Positions 23,949 to 32,303 of a DNA stretch of 50,560 nt are shown here, in pieces. The position numbers were made by a program, and so were the translations under genes. Numbering within the stretch: position 1 is the stretch's first letter; each line of letters begins with the position of its first letter. The stretch covers positions 1 to 50,560 of the forward strand of contig CAUEYX010000022.1 of assembly GCA_959022495.1 (NCBI GenBank). Direction: 5' to 3'. The notes under the pieces are model-generated. The model did no database searches and had not been told where the DNA came from. It was given only the letters and a program-made list of their open reading frames with translations. Source of the stretch: an uncultured Lachnospiraceae bacterium. GTDB lineage: Bacteria; Bacillota; Clostridia; Lachnospirales; Lachnospiraceae.

Positions 23949-25166
23949 ATGACGATTCTTGAACTGCGCGAGAAGCGCGCAAAGGCATGGGAAGCGGCAA
24001 AGGCGTTCCTGGATTCCCACAGAAACGAAAAAGGCGTTCTGTCCGCGGAGGATGACGCCGCCTACACCCGCATGGAGCAGGAGATCACGGACCTGGGAAA
24101 AGAGATCGCAAGGCTGGAGCGCCAGGAGGCTTTGGAGGCGGAGCTGAACCTTCCCGTCAACAAGCCCATCACGGCAAAGCCCATGAACGGGAAACTGGAG
24201 GACGGGAATAAGACCGGACGTGCTGCGGAGGAGTACCGCACCAACTTCTGGAACATGATGCGTTCCAAAGCGCCCATGCCCGCCGTGGTCAACGCCCTGC
24301 AGATCGGCACGGATTCCGAGGGCGGCTACTTGGTGCCGGATGAATACGAGCGCACCCTGGTGGAGGCGCTGGAGGAGGAGAACATCTTCCGCCAGCTTGC
24401 GAAGGTCATCCAGACCTCCAGCGGCGACCGCAAGATTCCCGTGGTCGCCACGAAGGGGACGGCATCCTGGATTGACGAGGAGGGCGCGTTTACGGAAAGC
24501 GATGATTCCTTCGGACAGGTATCCATTGGAGCCTACAAGCTGGGAACTATGATCAAGGTTTCCGAGGAGCTTCTTAACGACAGCGTCTTTGACCTGGAAT
24601 CCTACATTGCTAGGGAGTTTGCAAGAAGGATTGGAAACAAAGAGGAAGAGGCCTTCTTTACGGGAGACGGTTCCGGGAAGCCCCTGGGCATCCTGGCAGC
24701 AACGGGAGGGGCAGAAACCGGCGTGACCGCTGCCTCCGCAACGGCAGTGACCGCCGATGAGCTGATGGACCTGTTCTACAGCCTGAAATCCCCTTACCGC
24801 AGAAATGCCGTGTGGGTGCTGAACGATTCCACCATCAAGGCGGTGCGCAAGTTAAAGGACGGCAACGGCCAGTATCTGTGGCAGCCTTCCCTGACCGCAG
24901 GTACCCCGGATACCATCTTGGGCAGGCCGGTGAAGACCTCCGCCTATATGCCTGCCATCGCAGCCGGGGCAAAGACGGTCGCCTTCGGGGATTTTTCCTA
25001 CTACTGGATCGCGGACCGGCAGGGGCGTTCCTTTAAACGCCTGAACGAGCTGTATGCGGCCACCGGGCAGGTCGGTTTCCTTGCCTCCCAGAGAGTGGAT
25101 GGCAAGATGATCCTGCCGGAAGCCGTGAAGGTGCTGGCGCAGAAAGCTGGAGGCTCAAGTTCATAA
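23949..25166 (+). CDS. Major capsid protein, HK97 fold
   Basis: The 405-residue protein has an N-terminal coiled-coil delta/scaffold domain (about 1-60, LREKRAKAWEAAKAFLDSHR, then EQEITDLGKEIARLE). The HK97 capsid core follows: GTDSEGGYLVPDEYERTLVE, KIPVVATKGTASWIDEEGAF, ARRIGNKEEEAFFTGDGSGK, and a C-terminal GQVGFLASQRVDGKMILPEA. The delta domain is probably removed by the adjacent ClpP-type protease. A strong AAGGAGG site precedes the ATG, as expected for the most abundant virion protein. A short hairpin without T run lies just after the stop (25181-25188 with 25203-25210). Confidence 0.95.
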   Translation: MTILELREKRAKAWEAAKAFLDSHRNEKGVLSAEDDAAYTRMEQEITDLGKEIARLERQEALEAELNLPVNKPITAKPMNGKLEDGNKTGRAAEEYRTNFWNMMRSKAPMPAVVNALQIGTDSEGGYLVPDEYERTLVEALEEENIFRQLAKVIQTSSGDRKIPVVATKGTASWIDEEGAFTESDDSFGQVSIGAYKLGTMIKVSEELLNDSVFDLESYIAREFARRIGNKEEEAFFTGDGSGKPLGILAATGGAETGVTAASATAVTADELMDLFYSLKSPYRRNAVWVLNDSTIKAVRKLKDGNGQYLWQPSLTAGTPDTILGRPVKTSAYMPAIAAGAKTVAFGDFSYYWIADRQGRSFKRLNELYAATGQVGFLASQRVDGKMILPEAVKVLAQKAGGSSS

Positions 25167-25232
25167 TGCGGGGAGGTGTGGAAAGGCATGGCTTATTTAG
25201 CGTGCCTTTCTCATCTGTTGGAGGTGAGGACA

Positions 25233-25508
25233 ATGGTGGTAACGCTGGAAGAGATTAAAAACTATCTGAGAATTGATTTCGATGAAGATGATGGCCTGCT
25301 TCTAAGCCTTCTTTCCACGTCAGAACGGATGTGTATGGACATTCTGCGGACGGATGAAAGAGATACGCTGCAGAACACAGAAAATGCCAGGACAGCCGTG
25401 ATGTATGCAACAGCGTATCTGTATGAACACCGGGAGGAGGCTGACCACCATGCGCTGATCCTGACCTTGCGGGCATTGCTGTCCGGAAGCCGGAAGGAGG
25501 CGTTCTGA
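25233..25508 (+). CDS. Head-tail connector, gp6-like
   Basis: The 91-residue helical protein (TLEEIKNYLRIDFDEDDGLL, LLSTSERMCMDILRTDERDT, then a long C-terminal helix with ALILTLRALLSGSRKEAF) matches the gp6/gp15-type connector that docks beneath the portal. GGAGGTGAGG gives the start at 25233. An in-frame ATG at 25188, with its own GGGGAGGTG site, would add 15 residues and cannot be excluded. The stop overlaps the next start (TGATG). Confidence 0.85.
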   Translation: MVVTLEEIKNYLRIDFDEDDGLLLSLLSTSERMCMDILRTDERDTLQNTENARTAVMYATAYLYEHREEADHHALILTLRALLSGSRKEAF

Positions 25509-25840
25509 TGGAGGTTGCACTTTTGAATATGCGGGTTACCTTTCAGAAAAATACGGTGATTGTGGATGAGATCGGTAATCACAGGAATGAATGGACGGAT
25601 GTTTATTCCTGTTACGCAACGGTAAGCGGCGAGTCTCCCAATGAAAATACAGATGCCGGGATGGTGGTCGATGACAGCAAGGTGGATTTTACGGTGCGCT
25701 GGTGCCGGGCAGTTTCTGACATGACAAATACGGAATACCGCATCCGGTATCAAGGCGCTATCTACAACATTCTCGGTATAGACCATATGAATTTCAAACG
25801 GAAAGCGGTGAAGTTCAAATGCCAGAAAACGAGGCGGTAG
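25508..25840 (+). CDS. Head closure (head-tail joining) protein
   Basis: The 110-residue beta-rich protein fits the SPP1 gp16 / PF05521 head closure family: RVTFQKNTVIVDEIGNHRNE, WTDVYSCYATVSGES, VDFTVRWCRAVSDM and TEYRIRYQGAIYNILGIDHM. It seals the head after packaging and provides the tail attachment surface. The ATG overlaps the connector stop, with GGAGGCG upstream. Its order after the gp6-like connector is the standard one. Confidence 0.85.
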   Translation: MEVALLNMRVTFQKNTVIVDEIGNHRNEWTDVYSCYATVSGESPNENTDAGMVVDDSKVDFTVRWCRAVSDMTNTEYRIRYQGAIYNILGIDHMNFKRKAVKFKCQKTRR

Positions 25841-25841
25841 C

Positions 25842-26222
25842 ATGGGAAAGAAGATTTCTATCAGCCAGCTTTCAGCGGCGGTTATGGAGGCTGTCCGGGA
25901 ATATGCGGATACAGCAACAGAGGAAGTGAAACAGGCAGTTACGGAGACCGGAGATACAGTCCGGGATGAGATCCGGCAGAACGCTCCGAAGGACACCGGG
26001 CGCTATGCGCGAAGCTGGACGGTCAAGAAAATCAAAGAAACCAGCCAGTCTCTGACAGTAACCGTACATTCCAAAGACCACTACCAGTTGGCGCATCTCC
26101 TGGAATTTGGCCATGCCAAGCGGGGTGGCGGCCGGGTTGCCGCACAGCCGCATATCGCCCAGGCAGAAGAACATGGAATCGAGCAGTTGGAAGAGAAGCT
26201 CCGCAAAGCATTGGAGGGATAG
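25842..26222 (+). CDS. HK97 gp10-like tail completion/minor structural protein
   Basis: The 126-residue protein matches the HK97-gp10 family: an N-terminal helix (QLSAAVMEAVREYADTATEE), the conserved NAPKDTGRYARSWTVKK stretch (about 46-62), and YQLAHLLEFGHAKRGGGRVA near 82-101 with the typical LEFGH motif. It acts at the head-tail joint during tail completion. The start lies one base after the preceding stop, and the ribosome site is within that gene. Confidence 0.88.
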   Translation: MGKKISISQLSAAVMEAVREYADTATEEVKQAVTETGDTVRDEIRQNAPKDTGRYARSWTVKKIKETSQSLTVTVHSKDHYQLAHLLEFGHAKRGGGRVAAQPHIAQAEEHGIEQLEEKLRKALEG

Positions 26223-26225
26223 GTT

Positions 26226-26546
26226 ATGGAATTGTTGACAGCGATGCTTGCAAAAATGGGTATTCCCTATGCCTATGATCACTTTGCAGAAGGGGAAGCC
26301 CCAGAGCCGCCGTTCCTTTGCTATCTTTTGCCGGGAAGCAATCACTTCGCCGCAGACGGAAGGGCGTATTTCAAAGTCCATGAAGTCCGGATGGAACTGT
26401 ACACAGATTTTAAAGATCTGGCGACGGAGCAAAAGGTAGAAATGGTATTGGATGCCTGCGGCATTTTTTACAGTAAAACAGAAACCTGGATCGACAGCGA
26501 GAAGCTGTATGAGGTCCTGTATACCTTTGAAGTGAAGGGAGAATGA
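26226..26546 (+). CDS. Tail completion/terminator-like protein
   Basis: The 106-residue protein begins with an amphipathic helix (MELLTAMLAKMGIPYAYDHF), then PEPPFLCYLLPGSNHFAADG and VHEVRMELYTDFKDLATEQK, with a final SEKLYEVLYTFEVKGE strand. This resembles the small tail terminator proteins that cap the tail tube in siphoviruses, and its position between the gp10-like and tube genes agrees. Sequence conservation in the family is weak, so the assignment rests partly on gene order. Confidence 0.75.
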   Translation: MELLTAMLAKMGIPYAYDHFAEGEAPEPPFLCYLLPGSNHFAADGRAYFKVHEVRMELYTDFKDLATEQKVEMVLDACGIFYSKTETWIDSEKLYEVLYTFEVKGE

Positions 26547-26547
26547 A

Positions 26548-27150
26548 ATGGGAAATAAAGTAAAATATAATCTGAAAAACGTCCATGCGGCGAAAATGAC
26601 AGAAACGGATCAGGAGGGTACGCCCTCCTTTTCCTATGCCACGCCACAGGCTATTCCCGGCGCGGTAAGTATCAGTCTGGATGCAGAAGGAGAGTCCAGC
26701 CCATTCTATGCGGACGGCATTGTATATTTTCGTTCTGTGACGAACAACGGATACAGCGGAGATTTGGAGATTGCTCTGATTCCAGAGTGGTTCCGCACAG
26801 AGATCCTTCAGGAGAAGAAGGATGAAAAGGGTGTGCTGATTGAAAAAAGCGATGTGGCGGAGAGCGTGAAGTTTGCCCTGATGTTTGAGTTTGACGGGGA
26901 TGTGAATGCCATTCGGCATGTGCTGTATAACTGCTCGGCTTCCCGCCCATCCATTGAGTCGGAAACGAAAGAGGATACGATTGAGCCAGGAACGGAGACG
27001 CTGTCCCTGACAGCCGATCCTCGTTCCGATGGTCTGGTAAAAGCCCGCACAGGGGATACCACGGACAAAGCAACCTATGATAACTGGTATAAGTCGGTCT
27101 ATACACCGACAGAAACAGAAGGGACCGAGGATGAGGAGGGACAGGCATGA
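26548..27150 (+). CDS. Major tail tube protein, phi13 type
   Basis: The 200-residue protein has the phi13-family pattern: MGNKVKYNLKNVHAAKMTET, TPQAIPGAVSISLDAEGESS, FYADGIVYFRSVTNNGYSGD, LEIALIPEWF and, later, ETLSLTADPRSDGLVKARTG. It polymerises into the tail tube. The C-terminus is acidic (TEGTEDEEGQA). GAAGGGAGAATGAA precedes the start. The stop overlaps the start of the tail chaperone gene by four bases. Confidence 0.92.
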   Translation: MGNKVKYNLKNVHAAKMTETDQEGTPSFSYATPQAIPGAVSISLDAEGESSPFYADGIVYFRSVTNNGYSGDLEIALIPEWFRTEILQEKKDEKGVLIEKSDVAESVKFALMFEFDGDVNAIRHVLYNCSASRPSIESETKEDTIEPGTETLSLTADPRSDGLVKARTGDTTDKATYDNWYKSVYTPTETEGTEDEEGQA

Positions 27151-27521
27151 TTAAAAGGGAAATAGAAATCTGTGGGAAAAAGATCCCTTTCCGTTCCTCT
27201 GCTACCATTCCACGGCTGTACCGGGCGAAGTTCAAGAGGGATATTTTCAAGGACTTAAGTAAGCTAGAGAAATCCTACACGGGGAACCAGACGGAAGGGG
27301 CAGAATTCCAGATCGAGGATTTGGAGATTTTTGAGAATGTTGCCTATATCATGGCTTATCATGCGGATAACAGTATTCCGGCGAGCATTGAGGAGTGGCT
27401 GGATCAGTTCGATATGTTCTCTATCTACGAGGTGCTGCCTCAGATTCTGGAATTGTGGGGCGATAACCTGATGACGGATGTGGCGGCAAAAAAAGAGTTG
27501 GCAGAAGTGAGCGGGAAATGA
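27147..27521 (+). CDS. Tail assembly chaperone (gpG-like)
   Basis: The 124-residue product is in the position of lambda gpG and has the usual look of the Gram-positive phage family: KREIEICGKKIPFRSSATIP, YRAKFKRDIFKDLSKLEKSY and SIPASIEEWLDQFDMFSIYE. Near its end the codons GCA AAA AAA GAG create an A-AAA-AAA heptamer at 27488-27494. The -1 frame is open from there into the next gene, so about 116 residues of this protein could be fused to 62 residues of the -1 frame (178 in all), as in lambda G-GT. The chaperones bind the tape measure during tail assembly and are absent from mature tails. Confidence 0.85.
   Translation: MIKREIEICGKKIPFRSSATIPRLYRAKFKRDIFKDLSKLEKSYTGNQTEGAEFQIEDLEIFENVAYIMAYHADNSIPASIEEWLDQFDMFSIYEVLPQILELWGDNLMTDVAAKKELAEVSGK
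27488..27494 (+). other. Probable -1 ribosomal frameshift site
   Basis: Seven consecutive A residues are in register A-AAA-AAA with the gpG-like frame. A one-base backward slip gives AGA GTT GGC AGA AGT GAG CGG and continues without stop through ATG 27518 to the TGA at 27682. This matches the required frame and location of the conserved G-GT frameshift in siphovirus tail modules. Confidence 0.75.
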
Positions 27522-27682
27522 CCACGCCGCTGTTCCTTCTGCGCAGTGTGGAACTTGGTATCTCCGTCCACGATCTTGACCTGCTTACGATTGGGCTGGT
27601 TTTGGATATGTGGACGGAGAAAGCCAATGACGGCGTGAAATACCGGAGGGTGGCTACACAGGAAGACTTTGATAAGTTTTGA
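27518..27682 (+). CDS. Tail assembly chaperone T part (frameshift product or short gene)
   Basis: This 54-residue frame (MTTPLFLLRSVELGISVHDL, then LTIGLVLDMWTEKAND) overlaps the gpG-like stop by four bases and has the helical composition and place of lambda gpT. It could be translated on its own by coupling, or as the C-terminal part of a -1 frameshift fusion made at 27488-27494. The fusion would recruit tail tube subunits to the tape measure. The frame is too short to be judged on its own, but order and frame relation support it. Confidence 0.75.
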   Translation: MTTPLFLLRSVELGISVHDLDLLTIGLVLDMWTEKANDGVKYRRVATQEDFDKF

Positions 27683-27688
27683 TGTGCG

Positions 27689-27717
27689 TTGAATTCACGG
27701 CCTTTTCTTGCTATACT
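27689..27717 (+). promoter_or_regulatory. Promoter of the moron gene
   Basis: TTGAAT (27689-27694) and TATACT (27712-27717) are separated by exactly 17 bases, and the -10 box is extended by TGC. It begins seven bases after the stop of the tail chaperone gene and serves the AT-rich gene at 27765, so that gene can be expressed from the lysogen independently of late transcription. Confidence 0.75.
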
Positions 27718-27764
27718 TGGTAAAAAGAAGAGGCTGTGACTTTACTAAAAGAATTGAGGATAGA

Positions 27765-28523
27765 ATGACAAATATGAAGTTTGATGATAATCCGTTACAA
27801 ATAAAAACGTTACCGGCATCGGTTATTATAAAAAATTATATTGAAGGTCATCCAGCTAACTGTGAAGAATATCTAACAGATTTTATTAATGCGTCGAAGT
27901 TGGTGCAGGATAAAGGGAATGATAGATTTCGATTAAGAGATCAAAAGGAACAGAGCCAGGGGCAAAATGATGTTTATAATTCTTTCTATGAATTAGATTT
28001 TAAATTATTAGTAGATGAAGGATATATGGAGGGCAAAAGATTACTCAGTCCTTCTATTACAGAATATTGCCCAGGAGTTACAGGAATTAGTTCTTCAAAA
28101 AAGTCGGGGAGTCAAGTGGTATATGACATACTTAAATGTTTTCGTGATAAAACCCTAGACGATTTAAAAAAAGTTGAAAATGGTGGACAAAGGGATTCTG
28201 AAAGTAGAGTTATAAAACGAGCATTAAAGAAATTGGATGTTAATAAAAACATATTGTTTTTCCTTCCATACGACTACTCGTTTAGAAATAAGAGGACAGA
28301 TTGTGAGAATATTTTAACTATTGTTGAATGTATTTCTAAGGATTTACAAGGAATGTTAGCATACAGAAGAGAAAAAATAAGTAAAGATACCTTTTTATCA
28401 TTTATATCGGACAAATATTTTGTTATTACACAAGAAAAACATAATGACCTTATTATGTATGATATGGTAGATACTAAGGTTAGTGACTTATATAATTATC
28501 TTTTTCATGTTAATGGCTATTAA
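27765..28523 (+). CDS. Moron gene of unknown function
   Basis: I do not recognise this 252-residue protein. It is AT-rich with A/T-ending codons, unlike the GC-rich tail genes around it, and interrupts the chaperone-tape measure pair. Seen in it: an N-terminal MTNMKFDDNPLQIKTLPASV, a YNSFYELDFKLLVDEGYMEG stretch whose ELDFK resembles, weakly, the core of some nuclease folds, and KNILFFLPYDYSFRNKRTDC near 170. It has its own promoter and is followed by two terminators, the classical layout of a moron expressed in lysogens. Superinfection exclusion or defence would fit such a position, but no motif proves it. GAGG precedes the ATG. Confidence 0.75.
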   Translation: MTNMKFDDNPLQIKTLPASVIIKNYIEGHPANCEEYLTDFINASKLVQDKGNDRFRLRDQKEQSQGQNDVYNSFYELDFKLLVDEGYMEGKRLLSPSITEYCPGVTGISSSKKSGSQVVYDILKCFRDKTLDDLKKVENGGQRDSESRVIKRALKKLDVNKNILFFLPYDYSFRNKRTDCENILTIVECISKDLQGMLAYRREKISKDTFLSFISDKYFVITQEKHNDLIMYDMVDTKVSDLYNYLFHVNGY

Positions 28524-28580
28524 AGAGAATATTGATATTTTGTTGAATACATGAAGACGAAAAAATTTTGAATTATAGAG

Positions 28581-28608
28581 GCATCGGATAGAAATTCGGT
28601 GCTTTTTT
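28581..28608 (+). terminator. Terminator of the moron gene
   Basis: GCATCGGA pairs with TTCGGTGC (8 bp, with G-T pairs) around TAGAAA and is followed by six T. It lies 57 bases after the moron stop codon. Confidence 0.8.
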
Positions 28609-28611
28609 CTT

Positions 28612-28637
28612 GCTCGGAGAAAATCCGGGCTTTTTTT
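28612..28637 (+). terminator. Second terminator, before the tape measure gene
   Basis: GCTCGGA pairs with TCCGGGC around GAAAA and is followed by seven T. Tandem with the preceding one, it suggests that late transcription must read through, or start again, to express the tape measure gene. Confidence 0.75.
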
Positions 28638-28665
28638 ACGCCCTTTTTACAAGGAGGTGGGAGTG

Positions 28666-31656
28666 GTGGCGAACCGGATCAAAGGGATTACCGTGGAAAT
28701 TGGCGGCGATGCTACAGGGCTTGATAAAGCATTAAAGAACGTCAATTCTTCTATTACCAAAACGCAGTCTGCATTAAATGATGTCAACCGTCTGCTGAAA
28801 CTCGACCCATCCAATACAGTGCTGGTGGCTCAGAAACAGGAACTTCTGGCGCAGGCCATCAGCCAGACGGAAGAAAAGCTCTCCGCTCTGGAGTCTGCGC
28901 AGGATCAGGTAGCCGCCGCTTTTGCCCGTGGGGATATTGGGGCGGATAAATATCAGGCATTCCAGCGGGAGATTGAGGAAACCCGTGGGAAGCTGAATAA
29001 ATACAAAAGCGACCTGTCCTCTCTCCAGACCGAGCAGGACAGTCTCTCCCAGAACACAGCAAGACTGGAAAAACTGTTTGATGCCACGGGCACGGAAGTG
29101 GACGATTATGCGGATGTGCTGGGTTCCAGACTGGTATCCGCGATTAAAAGCGGGAGTGCTTCCTCCGACCAGCTCCGCACGGCGATTGAGAAGATCGGGA
29201 AATCCGCCACAGGCGGAAAAGCGGATATCCGGCAGCTTACCGATGCGCTGGATACGGTAGATGACGGGGAAGCCGTCCGCAACCTGATTGAGGAATTAGG
29301 GAAAGCCGGGGACGCCGCGCAGGATACAGCCGAGGACGTAGGGCAGATTGCGGAGAACACGAAAGGCTCGGCGCTGATGCAGGCCGCCGACCAGCTTTCC
29401 GCAGTGGGCGATAAAATACAGGAGATTGGCAGCAATGCGGTGGAGGTCTATGCGGAAACGGAGAATGCCGTCACCAAAGTGAACGCCTACTTTGGGGAAA
29501 CCGGGAAAGCGGCGGAGCAGTCCGCTTCTGTGATCAAAAACGTTTATTCCTCCGGTGTCGGCGAGAGCATGGACGCAGTGGCAAATGCTGTCCTCATGGT
29601 GAAAAAGAACCTGGGGGATTTAAGCGAGACGGATCTGACCAACCTGACCCAGCAGGCCATCACGCTGGAGGAACTGTATGGGATTGATATGAATGAAACC
29701 CTCCGGGGCGTCAATTCCCTCATGCAGCAATACGGACTGACGGCGCAGGAGGCGATGGACTACATTGTGGTGGGTACCCAGAACGGATTGGATAAGACCA
29801 ACGAGCTGGGGGATAACCTTTCCGAGTATGCGGGGAAGTTTTCGCAGGCAGGCTATTCCGCATCCGAGTATTTCCAGCTTTTGGACAATGGGCTGAAGAA
29901 CGGCGCATACAACCTCGATAAAGTCAATGACGCCATCAACGAGGTGACCACCCGTCTGGCAGACGGTACCATCGGGGAATCCATCGGGATGTTTTCCACC
30001 AAGACGCAGGAACTGTTCGCTTCGTGGCAGAATGGCGGCGCGACACAGAAGCAGGTCATCGATTCCATTGTGGCGGACATCGGGAACTGTACTAACCAGC
30101 AGGAAGCATTGAACCTTGCCGCCCTTGCTTTTGGCACGATGGCGGAGGACGGGAACCTGAAATTCATTACCTCCCTGACCTCGGTTGGCAGTACCTACGA
30201 CAGCGTGAAAGGCTCTGCCCAGGGGATGTTTGATGCCACTACCACACCGATGCAGGAGATGGAGGCAAATACCCGGAAGCTGCAGCAGGCGCTGGTTCCC
30301 CTTGGGGAGAAACTGGCGGAGCTTGCCAATGCCATCCTGCCGCCCCTTGTTTCGGTGATTACGGCCATTGGAGGGTGGTTTGAGCGCCTGCCGGGGCCGG
30401 TGCAGAACTTTGTCATCATCCTGGGGGCGCTCCTTGCGGCATTTACGGCGCTGACACCGGTGATTGCCGCCATCTCCGTGGCGATGGGCGCATTAAATAT
30501 TTCCATGCTCCCCATCATAGGCATCATTGCGGCGGTGGCTGCAGCCATTGCAGGGATTATCGCCATCATCCAGAACTGGGGAGCCATCACAGAGTGGTTT
30601 GGAAACCTATGGAACACGGTCTGCAGCGGGATCGGCTCGATGGTGGAAACCTTAAAGACGTGGTTCTCCAACCTGTGGACGCACCTGCAAGGTGTGTGGG
30701 ACGGCATCTGCAACGTGGTACAGACTGCCGTGATGCTCTTGGGCTCCATCATACAGGGCGCGGTGGATATCATCACCCTGCCGTTTCGGTTCATTTGGGA
30801 GAACTGTAAGGAAATCGTGATTTCCGCTTGGGAGGGGATCAAGTCAGCGGTATCCTCTGCCATCCAAGCGGTGTCCGGCGTGATCTCCACGGTAATGGGA
30901 ACCATTCGGAGCGTGATCTCCACCATCTGGGATGCCATCAGCAGCAAGGTGTCGGCGGTGGTAAATGCGATCAAAAATACAGTCACAACCGTCTTTAACG
31001 CCATCAAGTCCGTAGCCTCTTCGGTGTGGAACGGCATCAAGTCGGTCATTTCCACTGTGGTGGATGGGATTAAGAGCAAGGTATCTTCTGTGTTTAATGC
31101 AGTAAAGTCCACGGTGACTTCTGTGTTCAATGGGATCAAGAGTACCACGACCACGGTCTGGAACGGGATTAAGAGCGCCATCGTGAAGCCAGTGGAGGCG
31201 GCAAGGGATGCGGTCAAAGGCGTGGTGGACAAGATCACCGGGTTCTTCTCCGGCATGAAGCTGGAGCTGCCCAAGATCAAGCTGCCCCACTTTAAGATCA
31301 CGGGCAAGTTATCCCTTTCCCCACCGAGCGTCCCCCATCTGTCCATTGACTGGTACAAAGAGGGCGGTATCCTGACAGGGCCGACCGTGTTCGGCATGAA
31401 CGGCAGTTCCCTGATGGCGGGCGGTGAAGCCGGAAAAGAAGCGGTGCTTCCGCTGAAAGGCTTCTATGACCAGTTAGAGCATATCCTTTCCAGCCGGATG
31501 GATACCCGTGTCATGGAACGTTACCTTGCCATCATCGCGGAAAACTCCGGCAAGGGGATCTATCTGGATGACGGAACACTGGTGGGGCACCTGCTCCCGG
31601 CCATTGACGGCGGTCTTGGGAAATCACAGAAACTGCAAAGGAGGCTGAGCCTATGA
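28666..31656 (+). CDS. Tail tape measure protein
   Basis: The 996-residue protein sets tail length. It has an N-terminal coiled-coil domain (about 15-140, LKNVNSSITKTQSALNDVNR), a helical middle, and a hydrophobic stretch with two probable membrane segments at about 578-637 (VIILGALLAAFTALTPVIAA, IIGIIAAVAAAIAGIIAIIQ). A run of about eleven-residue repeats follows (about 730-850; VWNGIKSVIS, VFNAVKSTVT, VWNGIKSAIV). Its C-terminus carries GGEAGKEAVLPLKG, common at the end of tape measures. GTG 28666 is eight bases after AAGGAGG; GTG 28663 is possible. It is separated from its chaperone genes by the moron insertion. Confidence 0.93.
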   Translation: MANRIKGITVEIGGDATGLDKALKNVNSSITKTQSALNDVNRLLKLDPSNTVLVAQKQELLAQAISQTEEKLSALESAQDQVAAAFARGDIGADKYQAFQREIEETRGKLNKYKSDLSSLQTEQDSLSQNTARLEKLFDATGTEVDDYADVLGSRLVSAIKSGSASSDQLRTAIEKIGKSATGGKADIRQLTDALDTVDDGEAVRNLIEELGKAGDAAQDTAEDVGQIAENTKGSALMQAADQLSAVGDKIQEIGSNAVEVYAETENAVTKVNAYFGETGKAAEQSASVIKNVYSSGVGESMDAVANAVLMVKKNLGDLSETDLTNLTQQAITLEELYGIDMNETLRGVNSLMQQYGLTAQEAMDYIVVGTQNGLDKTNELGDNLSEYAGKFSQAGYSASEYFQLLDNGLKNGAYNLDKVNDAINEVTTRLADGTIGESIGMFSTKTQELFASWQNGGATQKQVIDSIVADIGNCTNQQEALNLAALAFGTMAEDGNLKFITSLTSVGSTYDSVKGSAQGMFDATTTPMQEMEANTRKLQQALVPLGEKLAELANAILPPLVSVITAIGGWFERLPGPVQNFVIILGALLAAFTALTPVIAAISVAMGALNISMLPIIGIIAAVAAAIAGIIAIIQNWGAITEWFGNLWNTVCSGIGSMVETLKTWFSNLWTHLQGVWDGICNVVQTAVMLLGSIIQGAVDIITLPFRFIWENCKEIVISAWEGIKSAVSSAIQAVSGVISTVMGTIRSVISTIWDAISSKVSAVVNAIKNTVTTVFNAIKSVASSVWNGIKSVISTVVDGIKSKVSSVFNAVKSTVTSVFNGIKSTTTTVWNGIKSAIVKPVEAARDAVKGVVDKITGFFSGMKLELPKIKLPHFKITGKLSLSPPSVPHLSIDWYKEGGILTGPTVFGMNGSSLMAGGEAGKEAVLPLKGFYDQLEHILSSRMDTRVMERYLAIIAENSGKGIYLDDGTLVGHLLPAIDGGLGKSQKLQRRLSL

Positions 31657-32303
31657 TACCAGATGTGAAGATTAATTCCATTTCTTTATTTTCATTGGGA
31701 TGGCTCCGGGAAAGCATTGACTTTCCCACGCCCCAGTCCCAGACCAATACGGTGGTGGTTCCGGGGCGCAATGCCCCGATCCGGTTTGCGGAGGCACTTG
31801 GGAGGGTATCTTACCAACCCCGGAGCTTTTCCATCACTCTGTCTATGTTAGGCAGCCGGGAGAGGTTCAACCAGATGCGGGATGAACTGGGGAACCAGTA
31901 TGCGGGGAAACTCTGTGAAGTGGTTCTCAGTGAGGAGCCGGATTTGTATGCAGTCGGCACACTGGAACTGGAGCCTGGCTACGATCCACTTACCGGGAAA
32001 GGGCAGATAGTGTTTTCCTGCTCGGACGGGGATGCCTACCGCTACCACATAGAGGAAACAGAAATCTCTATGACCGGAGGCGGCACCCTGATTCTGGTAA
32101 ATGACTATATGCCCGTTATCCCGACTGTACTTACGACAGAGGAAACGGCGCTGAGTTGGAATATTGGTGAGGATGTGCTTAAGAAATCCGTGAACGCCGG
32201 GACATGGACGTTCCCAGAACTGGAACTGCAGGCAGGGCAAAATACAGTCCGCATTACGGGAACGGGGACAACGACGTTCCGGTATCGGGAGGGACGCCTA
32301 TGA
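31653..32303 (+). CDS. Distal tail protein (Dit)
   Basis: The 216-residue protein matches the siphovirus distal tail (Dit, PF05709) family: an N-terminal ring-forming domain (VKINSISLFSLGWLRESIDF, then RNAPIRFAEALGRVSYQPRS, FSITLSMLGSRERFNQMRDE) and a C-terminal galectin-like beta domain (WTFPELELQAGQNTVRITGT). Dit forms the hexameric hub joining tail tube to adsorption apparatus. The start overlaps the tape measure stop by four bases, and the stop overlaps the next start the same way. Confidence 0.9.
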   Translation: MIPDVKINSISLFSLGWLRESIDFPTPQSQTNTVVVPGRNAPIRFAEALGRVSYQPRSFSITLSMLGSRERFNQMRDELGNQYAGKLCEVVLSEEPDLYAVGTLELEPGYDPLTGKGQIVFSCSDGDAYRYHIEETEISMTGGGTLILVNDYMPVIPTVLTTEETALSWNIGEDVLKKSVNAGTWTFPELELQAGQNTVRITGTGTTTFRYREGRL

